A stretch of 64,000 nt of DNA, from the NCBI GenBank assembly GCA_945873955.1, contig CAMCFA010000008.1:1-64000 (forward strand). Direction: 5' to 3'. This document shows positions 49,627-58,800 of this stretch, one piece after another. This DNA is from an uncultured Clostridia bacterium. Its GTDB lineage: Bacteria > Bacillota > Clostridia > Oscillospirales > Ruminococcaceae. The notes beneath the pieces were generated by a model. The model did not search any database. It saw only the letters and a program-made list of their open reading frames with translations, and was not told the origin of the DNA. Both the position numbers and the translations under genes were made by a program. Every line of letters begins with the position of its first letter. Within the stretch, counting starts at the first letter, position 1.

Positions 49627-50352
49627 ATGTCCAATATCAGAAATGAACTGCTGTTCAGCGGTGATGAGTCAGCCATAATGAATATGCTTGAAAGCGTAGT
49701 TAACCGCAAGTCTCAAACGCTCAACTTAAATGATATTCTCCTTGTTCCAAGCGAGTTGGTACCTATCCCCGCAAACCTTGCTCGGGTAAAAATAGATTGC
49801 TACCTTACGGCGGTTAATCCTAAAACGGCGGATTACCACCGCGAAAAGCTGTCTGCCGATGAGTACGACAGACTGTTCAAGCTAGTCACGGATTATTTCG
49901 ATTGCAACGACGGCTACTGCCACCGTATCACAGGCGAGTACATTCCACCCCGCGCGGCGTTTTTCGATGACGGCAGTAAGATGGTGGAGTTTCTGCGAAG
50001 ATACGGAGCGCCGCATTGGTATGATTGGTGCAGGCAGAATTGGGGACAGGCAGAAAACCCGCGAATTACCGTGTGCAACCATAACAGATTGGTTTTCGAC
50101 ACCGATACTGCCCCGTCAAGAAAGGTTGTGGAAAAGCTCGCGGAACTTTACCCGTCAGTAGAAATCCGCTATCGTTGGGCAAGTTGGGGCGGTCGGTTTG
50201 CCGGTGCTGCCACCTACGAAAACGGGCATTCAATCTCCGAGCAGGTGTTTCTTCCGTTTTCCGAGGAGGCAAGGCAGATAGAAATGCTGCTGTTTCCCAC
50301 GGTATTCAAAGCCGAGCAGAGCAGCGATTGTGAGCAACCCGAACCTGTATGA
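49627..50352 (+). CDS. DUF1281/YubB-like ferredoxin-fold protein
   Basis: 241 residues from ATG 49627 (AGAAAGGAAA upstream). The YubB/api92-like ferredoxin-fold family shows in WYDWCRQNWGQAENP (~137-151) and VEIRYRWASWGGRFAGAATYENG (~186-208). Common in ICE accessory regions; function unknown. Confidence 0.75.
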   Translation: MSNIRNELLFSGDESAIMNMLESVVNRKSQTLNLNDILLVPSELVPIPANLARVKIDCYLTAVNPKTADYHREKLSADEYDRLFKLVTDYFDCNDGYCHRITGEYIPPRAAFFDDGSKMVEFLRRYGAPHWYDWCRQNWGQAENPRITVCNHNRLVFDTDTAPSRKVVEKLAELYPSVEIRYRWASWGGRFAGAATYENGHSISEQVFLPFSEEARQIEMLLFPTVFKAEQSSDCEQPEPV

Positions 50353-50361
50353 TATGTAAAA

Positions 50362-50384
50362 GCACCGAGCGGATAACTCGGTGC
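50362..50384. terminator. Bidirectional terminator hairpin
   Basis: GCACCGAG, 7-nt loop, CTCGGTGC. A near-identical hairpin is at 52979-53001. It lies between convergent genes. Confidence 0.65.
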
Positions 50385-50443
50385 AGGTATGGGTTGGATT
50401 AAGTTGTTGGGAACTGCTCGACTTATGGGAATTTACAATCTCA

Positions 50444-50878
50444 TCATACTTCGTCATGATAATATCGTGTGAGTAGTTCTGCAATGTTTGAAGCAACCTG
50501 CTTCCAGCAAAACTCTTCATGTTCCCAAAAATAGATAGAGGTTTCATCAATAACTCCGTCATCATTTGCATGATAGCAGTAGTAATCCCCACAGCCATTT
50601 GTGGCAAAGAAGATAAACTTATCCAATTCCTTCGCAAATTCCTCATCCTTGTACTCTTCTTGAATTTCACGGTTGAGTTTGGCTTGTTTAACAATTTCTT
50701 CAACAGATAAAAGAAGATATTTGTCGCCGTTCATCTCCAGAAGAAGTTCCCTGAGTTCCTTTGGGAAGAGATAACCAACTGCTTTTTCGGCGGTATTTAT
50801 ATCGTTTTCCGAACAAGGAGGTTGGATTTTTACCCACTGATTTTCTCGTGTCAATTCTGATATCAATTCTTTATACAT
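50444..50878 (-). CDS. SMI1/KNR4 (SUKH) family protein
   Basis: 144 residues from the ATG at 50878 (preceded by GAAGTG; tracked start 50959 is beyond the promoter). SUKH fold: CSENDINTAEKAVGYLFPKELRELLLEMNGDKYLL (~22-56) and FFATNGCGDYYCYHANDDG (~88-106). SUKH proteins are often immunity proteins against polymorphic toxins; no toxin is adjacent, so it may be an orphan immunity gene. Confidence 0.85.
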   Translation of the reverse strand: MYKELISELTRENQWVKIQPPCSENDINTAEKAVGYLFPKELRELLLEMNGDKYLLLSVEEIVKQAKLNREIQEEYKDEEFAKELDKFIFFATNGCGDYYCYHANDDGVIDETSIYFWEHEEFCWKQVASNIAELLTRYYHDEV

Positions 50879-50930
50879 TTTATTCACTTCTCCACAAATT
50901 ACGATATGTCGCTCCGTTGTTTTCCAACTT

Positions 50931-50959
50931 ATTATACCACATCTGACAACATAAGTCAA
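50931..50959 (-). promoter_or_regulatory. Promoter of the SUKH gene
   Basis: On the minus strand TTGACT (50954-50959), 17-bp spacer, TATAAT (50931-50936). Confidence 0.75.
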
Positions 50960-50972
50960 TCAATTCCCACTA

Positions 50973-50997
50973 ATAACGGGACAAGATGTCTCGTTTC
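50973..50997. repeat. Dispersed palindrome, copy 1 (intergenic)
   Basis: CGGGACA-AGA-TGTCTCG core (50977-50993). Other copies are at 52949-52965, 57817-57833 and 58447-58463. The arms differ by one base from perfect symmetry. Candidate protein-binding site such as parS. Confidence 0.65.
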
Positions 50998-51028
50998 ACA
51001 TACGATTACTATATAGAAAGGAACAACC

Positions 51029-51916
51029 ATGAACAACAAAAACAGAACCGTAGCCGGTTACAAGATAATCAAGTCGCTTACCGTTGCCAACGCGGAGTAT
51101 GTTATCGGGCAGAACGAGAATAACCCCGAATTCTACGCAACATGGCGCGTTTTCGACCACGACAATTTTCAGTGGGGAGCGTATTTCACGGGCAAGGACG
51201 GCACCCAGAACCTCCTTGCGGCAGAAAAGTCGCTTTGCCAGCGCGCCTTGACCGAGGTCAACAACAATTACCCCAAAGAAGAAATTGAGTTCACCACATC
51301 TGCTATCTTCCGCACTTTGTTCGGCGAACGCCACCGTTTCGGGCTTACGCAAGGCGAGATGTATATGATACATCATGCAGTTGAGCAATATAACATAATT
51401 GCGTCAATCTCGGAGAAGATTGCTGATAGAAACATTGACCCATTTTCAGAGAACAATGCAAAGGTCATTGCCGAAATCGCCAACAAGTTTATAAGCGATT
51501 TCAATCGGGGCTTAGGTCACGATGTTGCACTTGAGGAATACATCACCGAACATATCGCCGAGTTTGAAAAAGACCTTGCTCCCAAACTGTACGACATGAG
51601 CTATCTTGACACATCTCCCTGCTCGGACTACACAGGCATGGTAATGCTGCTGCGTCCCGACGCACTTTCAGAGGAATACAGAGAATCAAAGTATCAGCTT
51701 TTTCTTGCGGAGGGCGGCTTTGGCTGTAATCCCGAATCCAGCGGTCGTGCGGTAATCGGGCATTTCCTGTTCGATAAGGAAGATACCCGAATGAACCGCG
51801 AGGACTTTTTCGGGGTGTTCGATGAGAGATATCTTCCCGAATGGGCAAAAGAAAACCTTGCAGAACTTCGCGGCGATAACAACTCCGAGGATAACGACTC
51901 GCCCGATATGAACTGA
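51029..51916 (+). CDS. LPD-type ICE protein of unknown function
   Basis: 295 residues. The N-terminal half is a compact domain (YKIIKSLTVANAEYVIGQNENNPEFYATWRV); the C-terminal part contains YQLFLAEGGFGCNPESSGRAVIGHFL, a pattern I know from large-polyvalent-protein-associated domains of clostridial ICEs. It lies immediately before the primase-like gene. Confidence 0.65.
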   Translation: MNNKNRTVAGYKIIKSLTVANAEYVIGQNENNPEFYATWRVFDHDNFQWGAYFTGKDGTQNLLAAEKSLCQRALTEVNNNYPKEEIEFTTSAIFRTLFGERHRFGLTQGEMYMIHHAVEQYNIIASISEKIADRNIDPFSENNAKVIAEIANKFISDFNRGLGHDVALEEYITEHIAEFEKDLAPKLYDMSYLDTSPCSDYTGMVMLLRPDALSEEYRESKYQLFLAEGGFGCNPESSGRAVIGHFLFDKEDTRMNREDFFGVFDERYLPEWAKENLAELRGDNNSEDNDSPDMN

Positions 51917-51924
51917 GGTGCTAT

Positions 51925-52944
51925 ATGTATAAATACAGCAAAGAAGATTACATGAAACTTGCGGGTGCAAGCTGTCTTGATGTCGCTCTTGCCCTTGGAA
52001 TGACGATTGACGAGGGCAGCAAGACTACATCAAAGTCTGTTCACATCAAGGATAGCGGCGGTTTGTATGTATTCCCCGACAAAAACAACTGGTACAGGCA
52101 TTCAGACGGAGCAAAGGGATTTCCGATAGACCTTGTTACTGATACACTGGGCTGCAACCGCGAGGAAGCCCTTGACTTTATTGCTAAGTATGTTGTGAAC
52201 GGCGTTTATGCGCAGGAAACTCACTATACTCCCAAACCAAAAACCGAATCGCCGAAAGCGGTCTTTGCCGTACCGCCGCACCACATTACCCCGTCAAGGG
52301 TAATAGCCTATCTAATTCAGACGCGGGGTATTGACAGGGACATCGTTCTATCGCTCATACAACACAGAATGATAGCCGAGGACGAAATACATCACAACTG
52401 CCTGTTTTTCGGCAAGGACGGCGACGGTAATATAAAAAGCTGCGCCCTCCGTGGCACAACTCCGATACAATTCCGCGGCGAGGTCGCAGGCGGCGACAAG
52501 TCCTATTCTTTCGTGATGAAAGGCACCTCCAATACTCTCCGTGTGTTCGAGTCCCCAATTGACGCAATGTCTCACGCCACATTCACCAAGCTGCTCGGAA
52601 AGGATTGGACAAAAGACCACCGTATCAGCACAAATGGCTGCGGTAATTTCAATTCAGTTCAACGGTATATTTCAGACCACCCTGAAATACGCAGAGTTAG
52701 CATAGCGCTCGACAATGACGCAGCCGGTCAGAAAGCCGCGCTTGAACTTCAGCGCAAGCTGCTATCCCTATACCGCGACAGGCACATTATCGTTGGAACG
52801 GTGAGTCCTATCTTCAAGGATTGGAACGAGGATTTGCTGAAATACCGCGGCTGTTCAATTCCTGTTAATGAGTTTCTGGCGATGACCGCAGCGGAGATTG
52901 AGAACGCTCCCGATGAGAGTGAGCAGCAGGAGTGTTCTATGTGA
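51925..52944 (+). CDS. DUF3991/Toprim primase-like protein
   Basis: 339 residues. The N-terminal DUF3991 region (SCLDVALALGMTIDEG...GLYVFPDKNNWYRHSDGAKGFPIDLVT) resembles the zinc-binding part of primases, and the C-terminal Toprim domain has LRVFESPIDAMSHATF (~210-225) and RRVSIALDNDAAGQKAALELQRKL (~254-277). It likely primes element DNA replication during transfer. Confidence 0.85.
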   Translation: MYKYSKEDYMKLAGASCLDVALALGMTIDEGSKTTSKSVHIKDSGGLYVFPDKNNWYRHSDGAKGFPIDLVTDTLGCNREEALDFIAKYVVNGVYAQETHYTPKPKTESPKAVFAVPPHHITPSRVIAYLIQTRGIDRDIVLSLIQHRMIAEDEIHHNCLFFGKDGDGNIKSCALRGTTPIQFRGEVAGGDKSYSFVMKGTSNTLRVFESPIDAMSHATFTKLLGKDWTKDHRISTNGCGNFNSVQRYISDHPEIRRVSIALDNDAAGQKAALELQRKLLSLYRDRHIIVGTVSPIFKDWNEDLLKYRGCSIPVNEFLAMTAAEIENAPDESEQQECSM

Positions 52945-52948
52945 AGAA

Positions 52949-52965
52949 CGGGACATGATGTCGCA
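52949..52965. repeat. Dispersed palindrome, copy 2 (degenerate)
   Basis: CGGGACATGATGTCGCA, just after the primase-like gene stop; the right arm is partly changed relative to copy 1. Confidence 0.5.
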
Positions 52966-52978
52966 ATTCAAAAGAAAA

Positions 52979-53001
52979 GCACCGAGCAGACAACTCGGTG
53001 C
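52979..53001. terminator. Bidirectional terminator hairpin
   Basis: GCACCGAG, 7-nt loop, CTCGGTGC; the same hairpin as at 50362. It separates convergent genes. Confidence 0.65.
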
Positions 53002-53020
53002 GAATTTATAATGAGATATT

Positions 53021-53299
53021 CTACTTAATTTCATACCACGGCATTGCAGAAATTCCATTCGGATGACCGAATGCAGGATATAATTCTTTTCCTTTTATTT
53101 CAAACCAAGGCAATGCTGAAATTCCATCTGGATGACCGAATGATGGGTATAGTTCATTTCCTTTTATCTCAAACCAAGGCATTGACGATATTCCATCAGG
53201 GTGACCAAATGATGGGAATAGTTCTTTGCCACGTATTTCAAACCATGGCATTGCTGAGATTCCATTTGGGTGACCATATGAGGGATAAACTTTTGACAT
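53021..53299 (-). CDS. Four-repeat protein of unknown function
   Basis: 92 residues from ATG 53299 (AAAGGAGAA upstream). It is almost entirely four 23-residue tandem repeats of the form KELYPSFGHPDGISAMPWF plus EIKG, with Pro, Gly, His, Trp and aromatics conserved. The repeat is in codon phase, so the protein is under selection. I do not recognise the family; a small closed beta structure is possible. It has its own promoter on the minus strand. Confidence 0.7.
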   Translation of the reverse strand: MSKVYPSYGHPNGISAMPWFEIRGKELFPSFGHPDGISSMPWFEIKGNELYPSFGHPDGISALPWFEIKGKELYPAFGHPNGISAMPWYEIK

Positions 53300-53352
53300 G
53301 CTTTCTCCTTTCACATTCCATAAACAAAAAAACAATTGTACCTTACACTATT

Positions 53353-53381
53353 ATTTTACCATACCTATAAATAAAAGTCAA
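53353..53381 (-). promoter_or_regulatory. Promoter of the four-repeat protein gene
   Basis: On the minus strand TTGACT (53376-53381), 17-bp spacer, TAAAAT (53353-53358). Confidence 0.7.
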
Positions 53382-53407
53382 TAATCCACTAAAGAAAGGA
53401 ACAATAA

Positions 53408-53563
53408 ATGTTCGAAGAAGAAATCAAGGTTAAATCAGACGACGATACAAACCGTCCTCGCAAACCTCCCAAGCTGCTTATCTTCGGAATAGCAATAATC
53501 AGCGGGTGTACTCTTGCGGCGCTGCTGCTCAGAGTATTGATGTATATTACAGGCGCATTATAG
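53408..53563 (+). CDS. Small single-span membrane protein, not in the ORF track
   Basis: 51 residues from ATG 53408 (AAAGGAACAATAA upstream): a charged N-terminus (MFEEEIKVKSDDDTNRPRKP) and one hydrophobic span (LLIFGIAIISGCTLAALLL). Typical of small ICE membrane proteins; function unknown. Confidence 0.6.
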   Translation: MFEEEIKVKSDDDTNRPRKPPKLLIFGIAIISGCTLAALLLRVLMYITGAL

Positions 53564-53606
53564 TGCGCTCTTTTTTATTCTCCCAAAGAACCGAGGTGAA
53601 AATAAC

Positions 53607-53867
53607 ATGGTCAAGAAGATAGCCGAATACTTAGTTGAAACCGGTATCAACAGCACAACAACGGGCAACTGGCACATTGACTTTGACGAGATAAATGCCA
53701 AGTTTGGCACAACTCTCCCTGCCGATAACGATGTTCTTGAAAAAGTGCAGGATTATATCTTTACGGAATACCCCGACAAGGTGGTTGATATGGACTGCTC
53801 CGAGGATTTTGATTTGATTTTCTACACGGATTGTTGCCCGAACTACATCGAAGAAAATGAGCCGTAA
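53607..53867 (+). CDS. Small ICE protein of unknown function
   Basis: 86 residues (MVKKIAEYLVETGINSTTTGNW...DFDLIFYTDCCPNYI), acidic alpha/beta. No family recognised. It lies in the small-gene run before the second ParB-like gene. Confidence 0.6.
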   Translation: MVKKIAEYLVETGINSTTTGNWHIDFDEINAKFGTTLPADNDVLEKVQDYIFTEYPDKVVDMDCSEDFDLIFYTDCCPNYIEENEP

Positions 53868-53887
53868 TCGGCAGAAAGGAAAAAACT

Positions 53888-54475
53888 ATGAACATCAAAA
53901 AGGAGAACTACACCAACCTCCCCGACTATTTGAGAGTGCTTGTCAACTACAACTGCGGAGGGCAGAACCCCATAAGAAAACACGACCTTGTTCGCTTGGC
54001 GAAAACTGCCGTAATAAGGCTCGATTCTCGCGCAAGCAAGGACGAGTATTTCGTTAATCTTTGCAAGGTTGTAAGCCCCTCTGACATAGCAGCTGTTTTC
54101 CGTATCGGCGCGACCGAGGAGGACTTTCAGCGCAAATTCAACATTACGCACGACAATTTAATCGAACTTGTTTCAAAGGGGTGTATTCGCCCTATGATGA
54201 AGAACGCTAACGGCAAGGACTCTCTTTATAATTTATCCGACTACTACTGCCTGACAAGTGAGAAAGTCGCAGCGGTATTATGCTCCGATGACGCTGATTC
54301 GCCAGACAATGAGGATTTCGGAATCTACTGCTCAGATGTGATTGATGAAGTATTAGCCGTGTTAGAGCGAGCTTCCGATGAAATCACTGACATTCTGAAT
54401 GAAGAAACGTCGGAAGTCCGCGCCGTGGTAGTAAACGCTCTTATTGAGAGCGCACTCCTTAACAATATAGAATAA
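53888..54475 (+). CDS. ICE protein of unknown function
   Basis: 195 residues, mostly helical, including ATEEDFQRKFNITHDNLIELV, a helix-turn-helix-like stretch. No family recognised. ATG follows AGAAAGGAAA; a terminator follows the stop. Confidence 0.6.
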   Translation: MNIKKENYTNLPDYLRVLVNYNCGGQNPIRKHDLVRLAKTAVIRLDSRASKDEYFVNLCKVVSPSDIAAVFRIGATEEDFQRKFNITHDNLIELVSKGCIRPMMKNANGKDSLYNLSDYYCLTSEKVAAVLCSDDADSPDNEDFGIYCSDVIDEVLAVLERASDEITDILNEETSEVRAVVVNALIESALLNNIE

Positions 54476-54500
54476 GAAATCTGATTAACACTACATTTAT

Positions 54501-54531
54501 GGGCATTGTAAAAAAAGCAATGCCCCTTTTT
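54501..54531 (+). terminator. Rho-independent terminator
   Basis: GGGCATTG, 9-nt A-rich loop, CAATGCCC then CTTTTT. Confidence 0.85.
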
Positions 54532-54545
54532 ACAATGGAGACAAC

Positions 54546-55754
54546 ATGAACCTTTCAAATATAAGCAAACACGCGAAAGCCGCCAGAAATGCGGATACAA
54601 AGCGTATTGATACAACGACAGCGCAAACAAAACAGCCTGCCTACGATAGTCCGGCTGTTGATAATATACCCGACACATTCGTACCCGACGAGGTACACAC
54701 AGAGATACCCGACGAGGTACTGATGGATATGACAGAGCTTGATATGCGTGAGGCTGCCGAGCGAAAAGCCGCAGAGGAAACCAAAGCTGCCGAGCAGAGT
54801 AAGCCTGACGCAGTGCCTGTCGAAACCGAGTCTGAGCAATCCCCGCCCGATTTTATCGAACCTGCCCCACCCAAACCGGAATACATATCCAACGACGACT
54901 TGAAAGCGTTTGTCAAGAATTTCGTGAACAAATATTTTCCCATAGACGATATGCCGATTGATATATCGCGGTTAATCCCCTATCACGATATGATGTTTGC
55001 ACCGCTTGACAAGCAGGCTATGAAACGGCTGTGTGACGAAATTGCCGATGAGGGAATGTCTGAATCATTGCTTGTAATTTCTGCCGATGACGGCATTTAC
55101 AAGATAATCTCCGGTCACAACAGAAAACAGGCAGCTATTACGCTTGGCACATGGTCAAAGCTGTATTGCAGAGTCGGCAGAAAGAGCGTTCTCACGGACG
55201 AAATCTGTCATCAGGTGATGGCAGTAACCAACCTGTTTCGCGCAAAGGATATGACAGCGCTTGAACTCATTAAGACGATAGCTGTACTGGAAAACTGCGA
55301 GGAAATCAACCACAGAATAAGCTATTTCACCCGAATACCCGAAGATGACCTCAAAAAACTCGCTCTGATTTCGGATATGAACCTAACGATACTGAACATA
55401 GTCGGTCCTGTTATTCCGCTTGATGTGGCAGTAATCATTCGTGACCTTGACCGTAAATATCAGGAAATGCTTGCACAAGCCCTCATCAGTACCGACAGAA
55501 AGCTGACCGCCAAAGTTGCCGCAGAGGTTATGGACGCTGCCCTGCATAAGCCGTCCGGCAGTAAGGACGCGATCACAACCCAGCTTATGCGGGACATCGT
55601 AACGGAAAAGCCAAAGCCTGCGCCGAAAATCAGAATACCCGACTCCGTGCGTGAGCGTTGGTTCCGCGGAAAGACAGCGGATTTCGCAGAGCGAATCATC
55701 GCAGAGGCGCTTGAGGAATACTTTGCAAAGCATACAGACATAGAGGTAGAATAA
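54546..55754 (+). CDS. Second ParB-like protein of the ICE
   Basis: 402 residues. A disordered N-terminal 110 residues rich in Ala/Glu/Pro precede a ParB-domain (MFAPLDKQAMKRLCDEIADEGMSESLLVISADDGIYKIISGHNRKQAAITLG, ~155-205) with GHNRKQA. A helical C-terminal half follows (DMTALELIKTIAVLENCEEI...). It is not preceded by a ParA. It may regulate transfer or process DNA. Confidence 0.78.
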   Translation: MNLSNISKHAKAARNADTKRIDTTTAQTKQPAYDSPAVDNIPDTFVPDEVHTEIPDEVLMDMTELDMREAAERKAAEETKAAEQSKPDAVPVETESEQSPPDFIEPAPPKPEYISNDDLKAFVKNFVNKYFPIDDMPIDISRLIPYHDMMFAPLDKQAMKRLCDEIADEGMSESLLVISADDGIYKIISGHNRKQAAITLGTWSKLYCRVGRKSVLTDEICHQVMAVTNLFRAKDMTALELIKTIAVLENCEEINHRISYFTRIPEDDLKKLALISDMNLTILNIVGPVIPLDVAVIIRDLDRKYQEMLAQALISTDRKLTAKVAAEVMDAALHKPSGSKDAITTQLMRDIVTEKPKPAPKIRIPDSVRERWFRGKTADFAERIIAEALEEYFAKHTDIEVE

Positions 55755-55852
55755 TGCGCAGAAACAATACATCATTTATCGAAGCGGTGGAGATAGTCAC
55801 ATCTGCTGTGATTATCTCCGGAATAATTGTAGGAATACAGCAGTTCTTCTAA
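55754..55852 (+). CDS. 32-aa membrane peptide, not in the ORF track
   Basis: ATG 55754 shares its first base with the end of the ParB-like gene (AATAATG). MRRNNTSFIEAVEIVTSA followed by a hydrophobic stretch (VIISGIIVGIQQFF). Coupled small membrane peptide of unknown function. Confidence 0.45.
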   Translation: MRRNNTSFIEAVEIVTSAVIISGIIVGIQQFF

Positions 55853-55868
55853 ACAGCGAGGTAACACA

Positions 55869-58800
55869 ATGTCATCAAAATACGATAAGGTCGAACAGCT
55901 TTACCGTCAGCTTATTCCCCGTCTTTCACGCGCTGCCTATTGGGATAAAATGCTGCGGCAGATTGCCCCGTTCTGGAAACTCGCAAACTTTACGGAGGGT
56001 ATGCTGCTTACCGAACAGCTCCCAAACGCAACAGCGGTCGCCTCTTTTGAGCAGTGGAAGAAGATGGGGAGATTTGTCAAGTTCCGCGAAAAGTCTGTTC
56101 TGATTTTCGCAAGCGAATTTGACACCGAGGTCAAATATCTGTTCGATATTTCCCAGACCTATGGAAACGCGATAACTCCCAAGTGGGAAATGAACGAACG
56201 GCTGGCTAATAGCATTATCACCAAATACAATACAGAGTTTGGTGAAAATGTAACAAACTTACAGTCTGTAATCTCGAAAAGCCTTGACAAAAAATTAGTT
56301 TGTAGTTATAATTATATTTGCAAGGGCATACCTTCGGCGGCGACCGACAGCAGAGTAAGACAGCTTATCTACGACTCCGCGAAAGTAATCTGCATGACGC
56401 GCTGCGGTATCGACCCTTCCGAGATAAAGGCAGACTTCTCTAACATCGAATTGCTGAAAAAAGAAATTTCGAGGATAGAGATAGGAAACGCCGGTTTTGA
56501 ACTTGCCAAGCAGGTATTGCGAGAAATCGACAGAATGGTAAGGAGTGAAATCAATGAGCGAAACAACGATGAAAGTGATGTTCGCGGACGACATCTGCGA
56601 GATTCCCTACACGGAGAAGAACGGAGTCTATTACGCGAAGATGGACAGCTACGGCAGGAAGGACATGAGCATACTCGCTCTGAAAGCCCTCGATATGATG
56701 GCGGAGCTGGACAGGACGGTTCTTCAGTGCATAAACATGAGCGGGCTGTATCGGACGATATGGGAGGAAATCGCTCAGAAAGCAGAGAACAGCCGCAGCG
56801 AAACGCTGGAGGCGCTGAAACAGAAAACAAAGTTCAGCCCGAACACCGAGATGAGAGAGCAGCAGTTAACGGAGATATTCACAGCGGCGCAGAACTCGGC
56901 ATGGGATACAATCAGGAGCTGCGTGAACTGGCTGATAGCGGAGTGCCGGTCGAGGAACACGATAGCGGAACTGAGTACGATAACGCTCTCAATGATGACG
57001 GCGGCTTAACCGAAACAGAAACAACCGAATATGAGGACGAGGTGGATTTTTCAGACGGAGAATCCGCCTCGTTCCTTTATGGTGAACAGTTTTCTCTGTT
57101 TGAGACCGAACCGCCCGCTGCCGAAACAAGCAAGGAAGAAAACGACGCCGCGCTGATTGAGGTTATAATGGGCGGCACAGGGTTTGAGGGCGGAAAATGG
57201 CGCGTTGACGATTTCTATAAAACCGGAAATCCCTCTATTGACGAACTTGCGGCTTTTCTTAAAAAGGAATACGGCATAGGCGGCTCGTCAAGCCGCACGG
57301 ATAACTTTAAGTTCTCATGGTATGACGCAAAGGGTATCAAGATTACCATGAACAACGGTGAAGATGTGCTGTTCAAATGGAACACCGTTGCAAAAGCGGC
57401 TGCAAAGCTGCTTGCCAACGACGAGTACATCACGCAGAAAGACAAGGACGACCGACTTAAATCCTGCGTCTACCATGCCAGATACGGCATTGACCACCGC
57501 GACTCATACGATATTAAGGTACAGGAAGAAGCCATCGCTTACCTTGATTCTATCGGTTATGATTATTGCATTGGCGAGGAAAACGGCACAGGTTATTACC
57601 TTTTTCCCGACTCCGTATGTGTTGTTAATCTCCTGCGAACAAATCAAGCAGACAGATATGTTATCTGCGCTCCGAAATGTACGCTGTCAGACGATTATTT
57701 GAGCGAACACAATATCACATTCCTAAAGATAGGCAGAGATGTCGCCTTAAAGGATATGTGCTATTCGTCAAACGACAAGCTGCTCAAGGAAATCAAAGCC
57801 GCAATGGACGCAGAACCGGGACATGATGTCTCGTTTCCCACTCTAAAAGAGCAGCTCATCAAGCGCGATTTTTATTATCGAGAGCTTTACGAGGCAATAC
57901 GAAACGCCGAAGAAGTCCCTCTCATAAACACCCATGAGGTCGGGGATAAATGCTATACCATAGAGGACGCAGACTCCTTACAGTTCGAGAATTGGAAATT
58001 AGTTCCCGATGGGACAGGCTTTATTCTCCGAGCAGACAACATTGGCTTTGGCGGCACCCGCGTAGTTGATTGCTTTATTCAGTCATTTAAGGATATTGAC
58101 GCGGCTATTGACTATCTCAACAGCCATGGGCTTGAAATTGAAATCGAGATTGCTGAAAAAGAAAATGCGGTTTCGGCTGAACAGCCTGCTCCGAGCGTTC
58201 CCAATAATGACAGCACAGGTTCAAAGAGTATCGACAAGCTGATGGTCGGCGATGTTATTGAGTACGGAGATGAAACATGGAGGATAACCGATATTGACGG
58301 AGATTTCATGCTTTGTCTTGAAAATCTCGGCAAATACAATAACCTTGCTGCTGAATCAATTGTCGGCAACTGGAAAGACAAAATAATAAAAGGAGGTGGG
58401 TTTAAACTCATATCCTCTGCCGAGCCTGCCGAAGTCCCCGCAGAAACGGGACAAGATGTCTCGTTTCCGGAGGAAAAACCCGCTGTCGAAGAAAGACCAA
58501 GACCGGAGAATTTCGTTATCCCCGACGATTTTGCTTACTCTCACGGCAAAAAAGCAAAGTACCAAGACAACATCGCTGCCATAAAGCTGCTCAATCTGCT
58601 TGAAACTGAAAAGCGCTTTGCAACGCCCGAAGAACAGCTTATTCTGGCACGATACAGCGGCTGGGGCGGCATTCCCGAAGCCTTTGACAAGGGAAACGAC
58701 AGTTGGAGCAGCGAATATACCGAGCTGAAAAATCTGCTGTCTAAAACCGAATACCGAAACGCACGGGCAAGCACAAACACAACTTTCTACACAGACCCGT

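Noticed and set aside
56369-56830. Minus-strand 153-aa ORF in the giant gene linker
   Set aside because: Ser/Arg/Cys-rich composition and no ribosome site; a shadow of the biased linker sequence.
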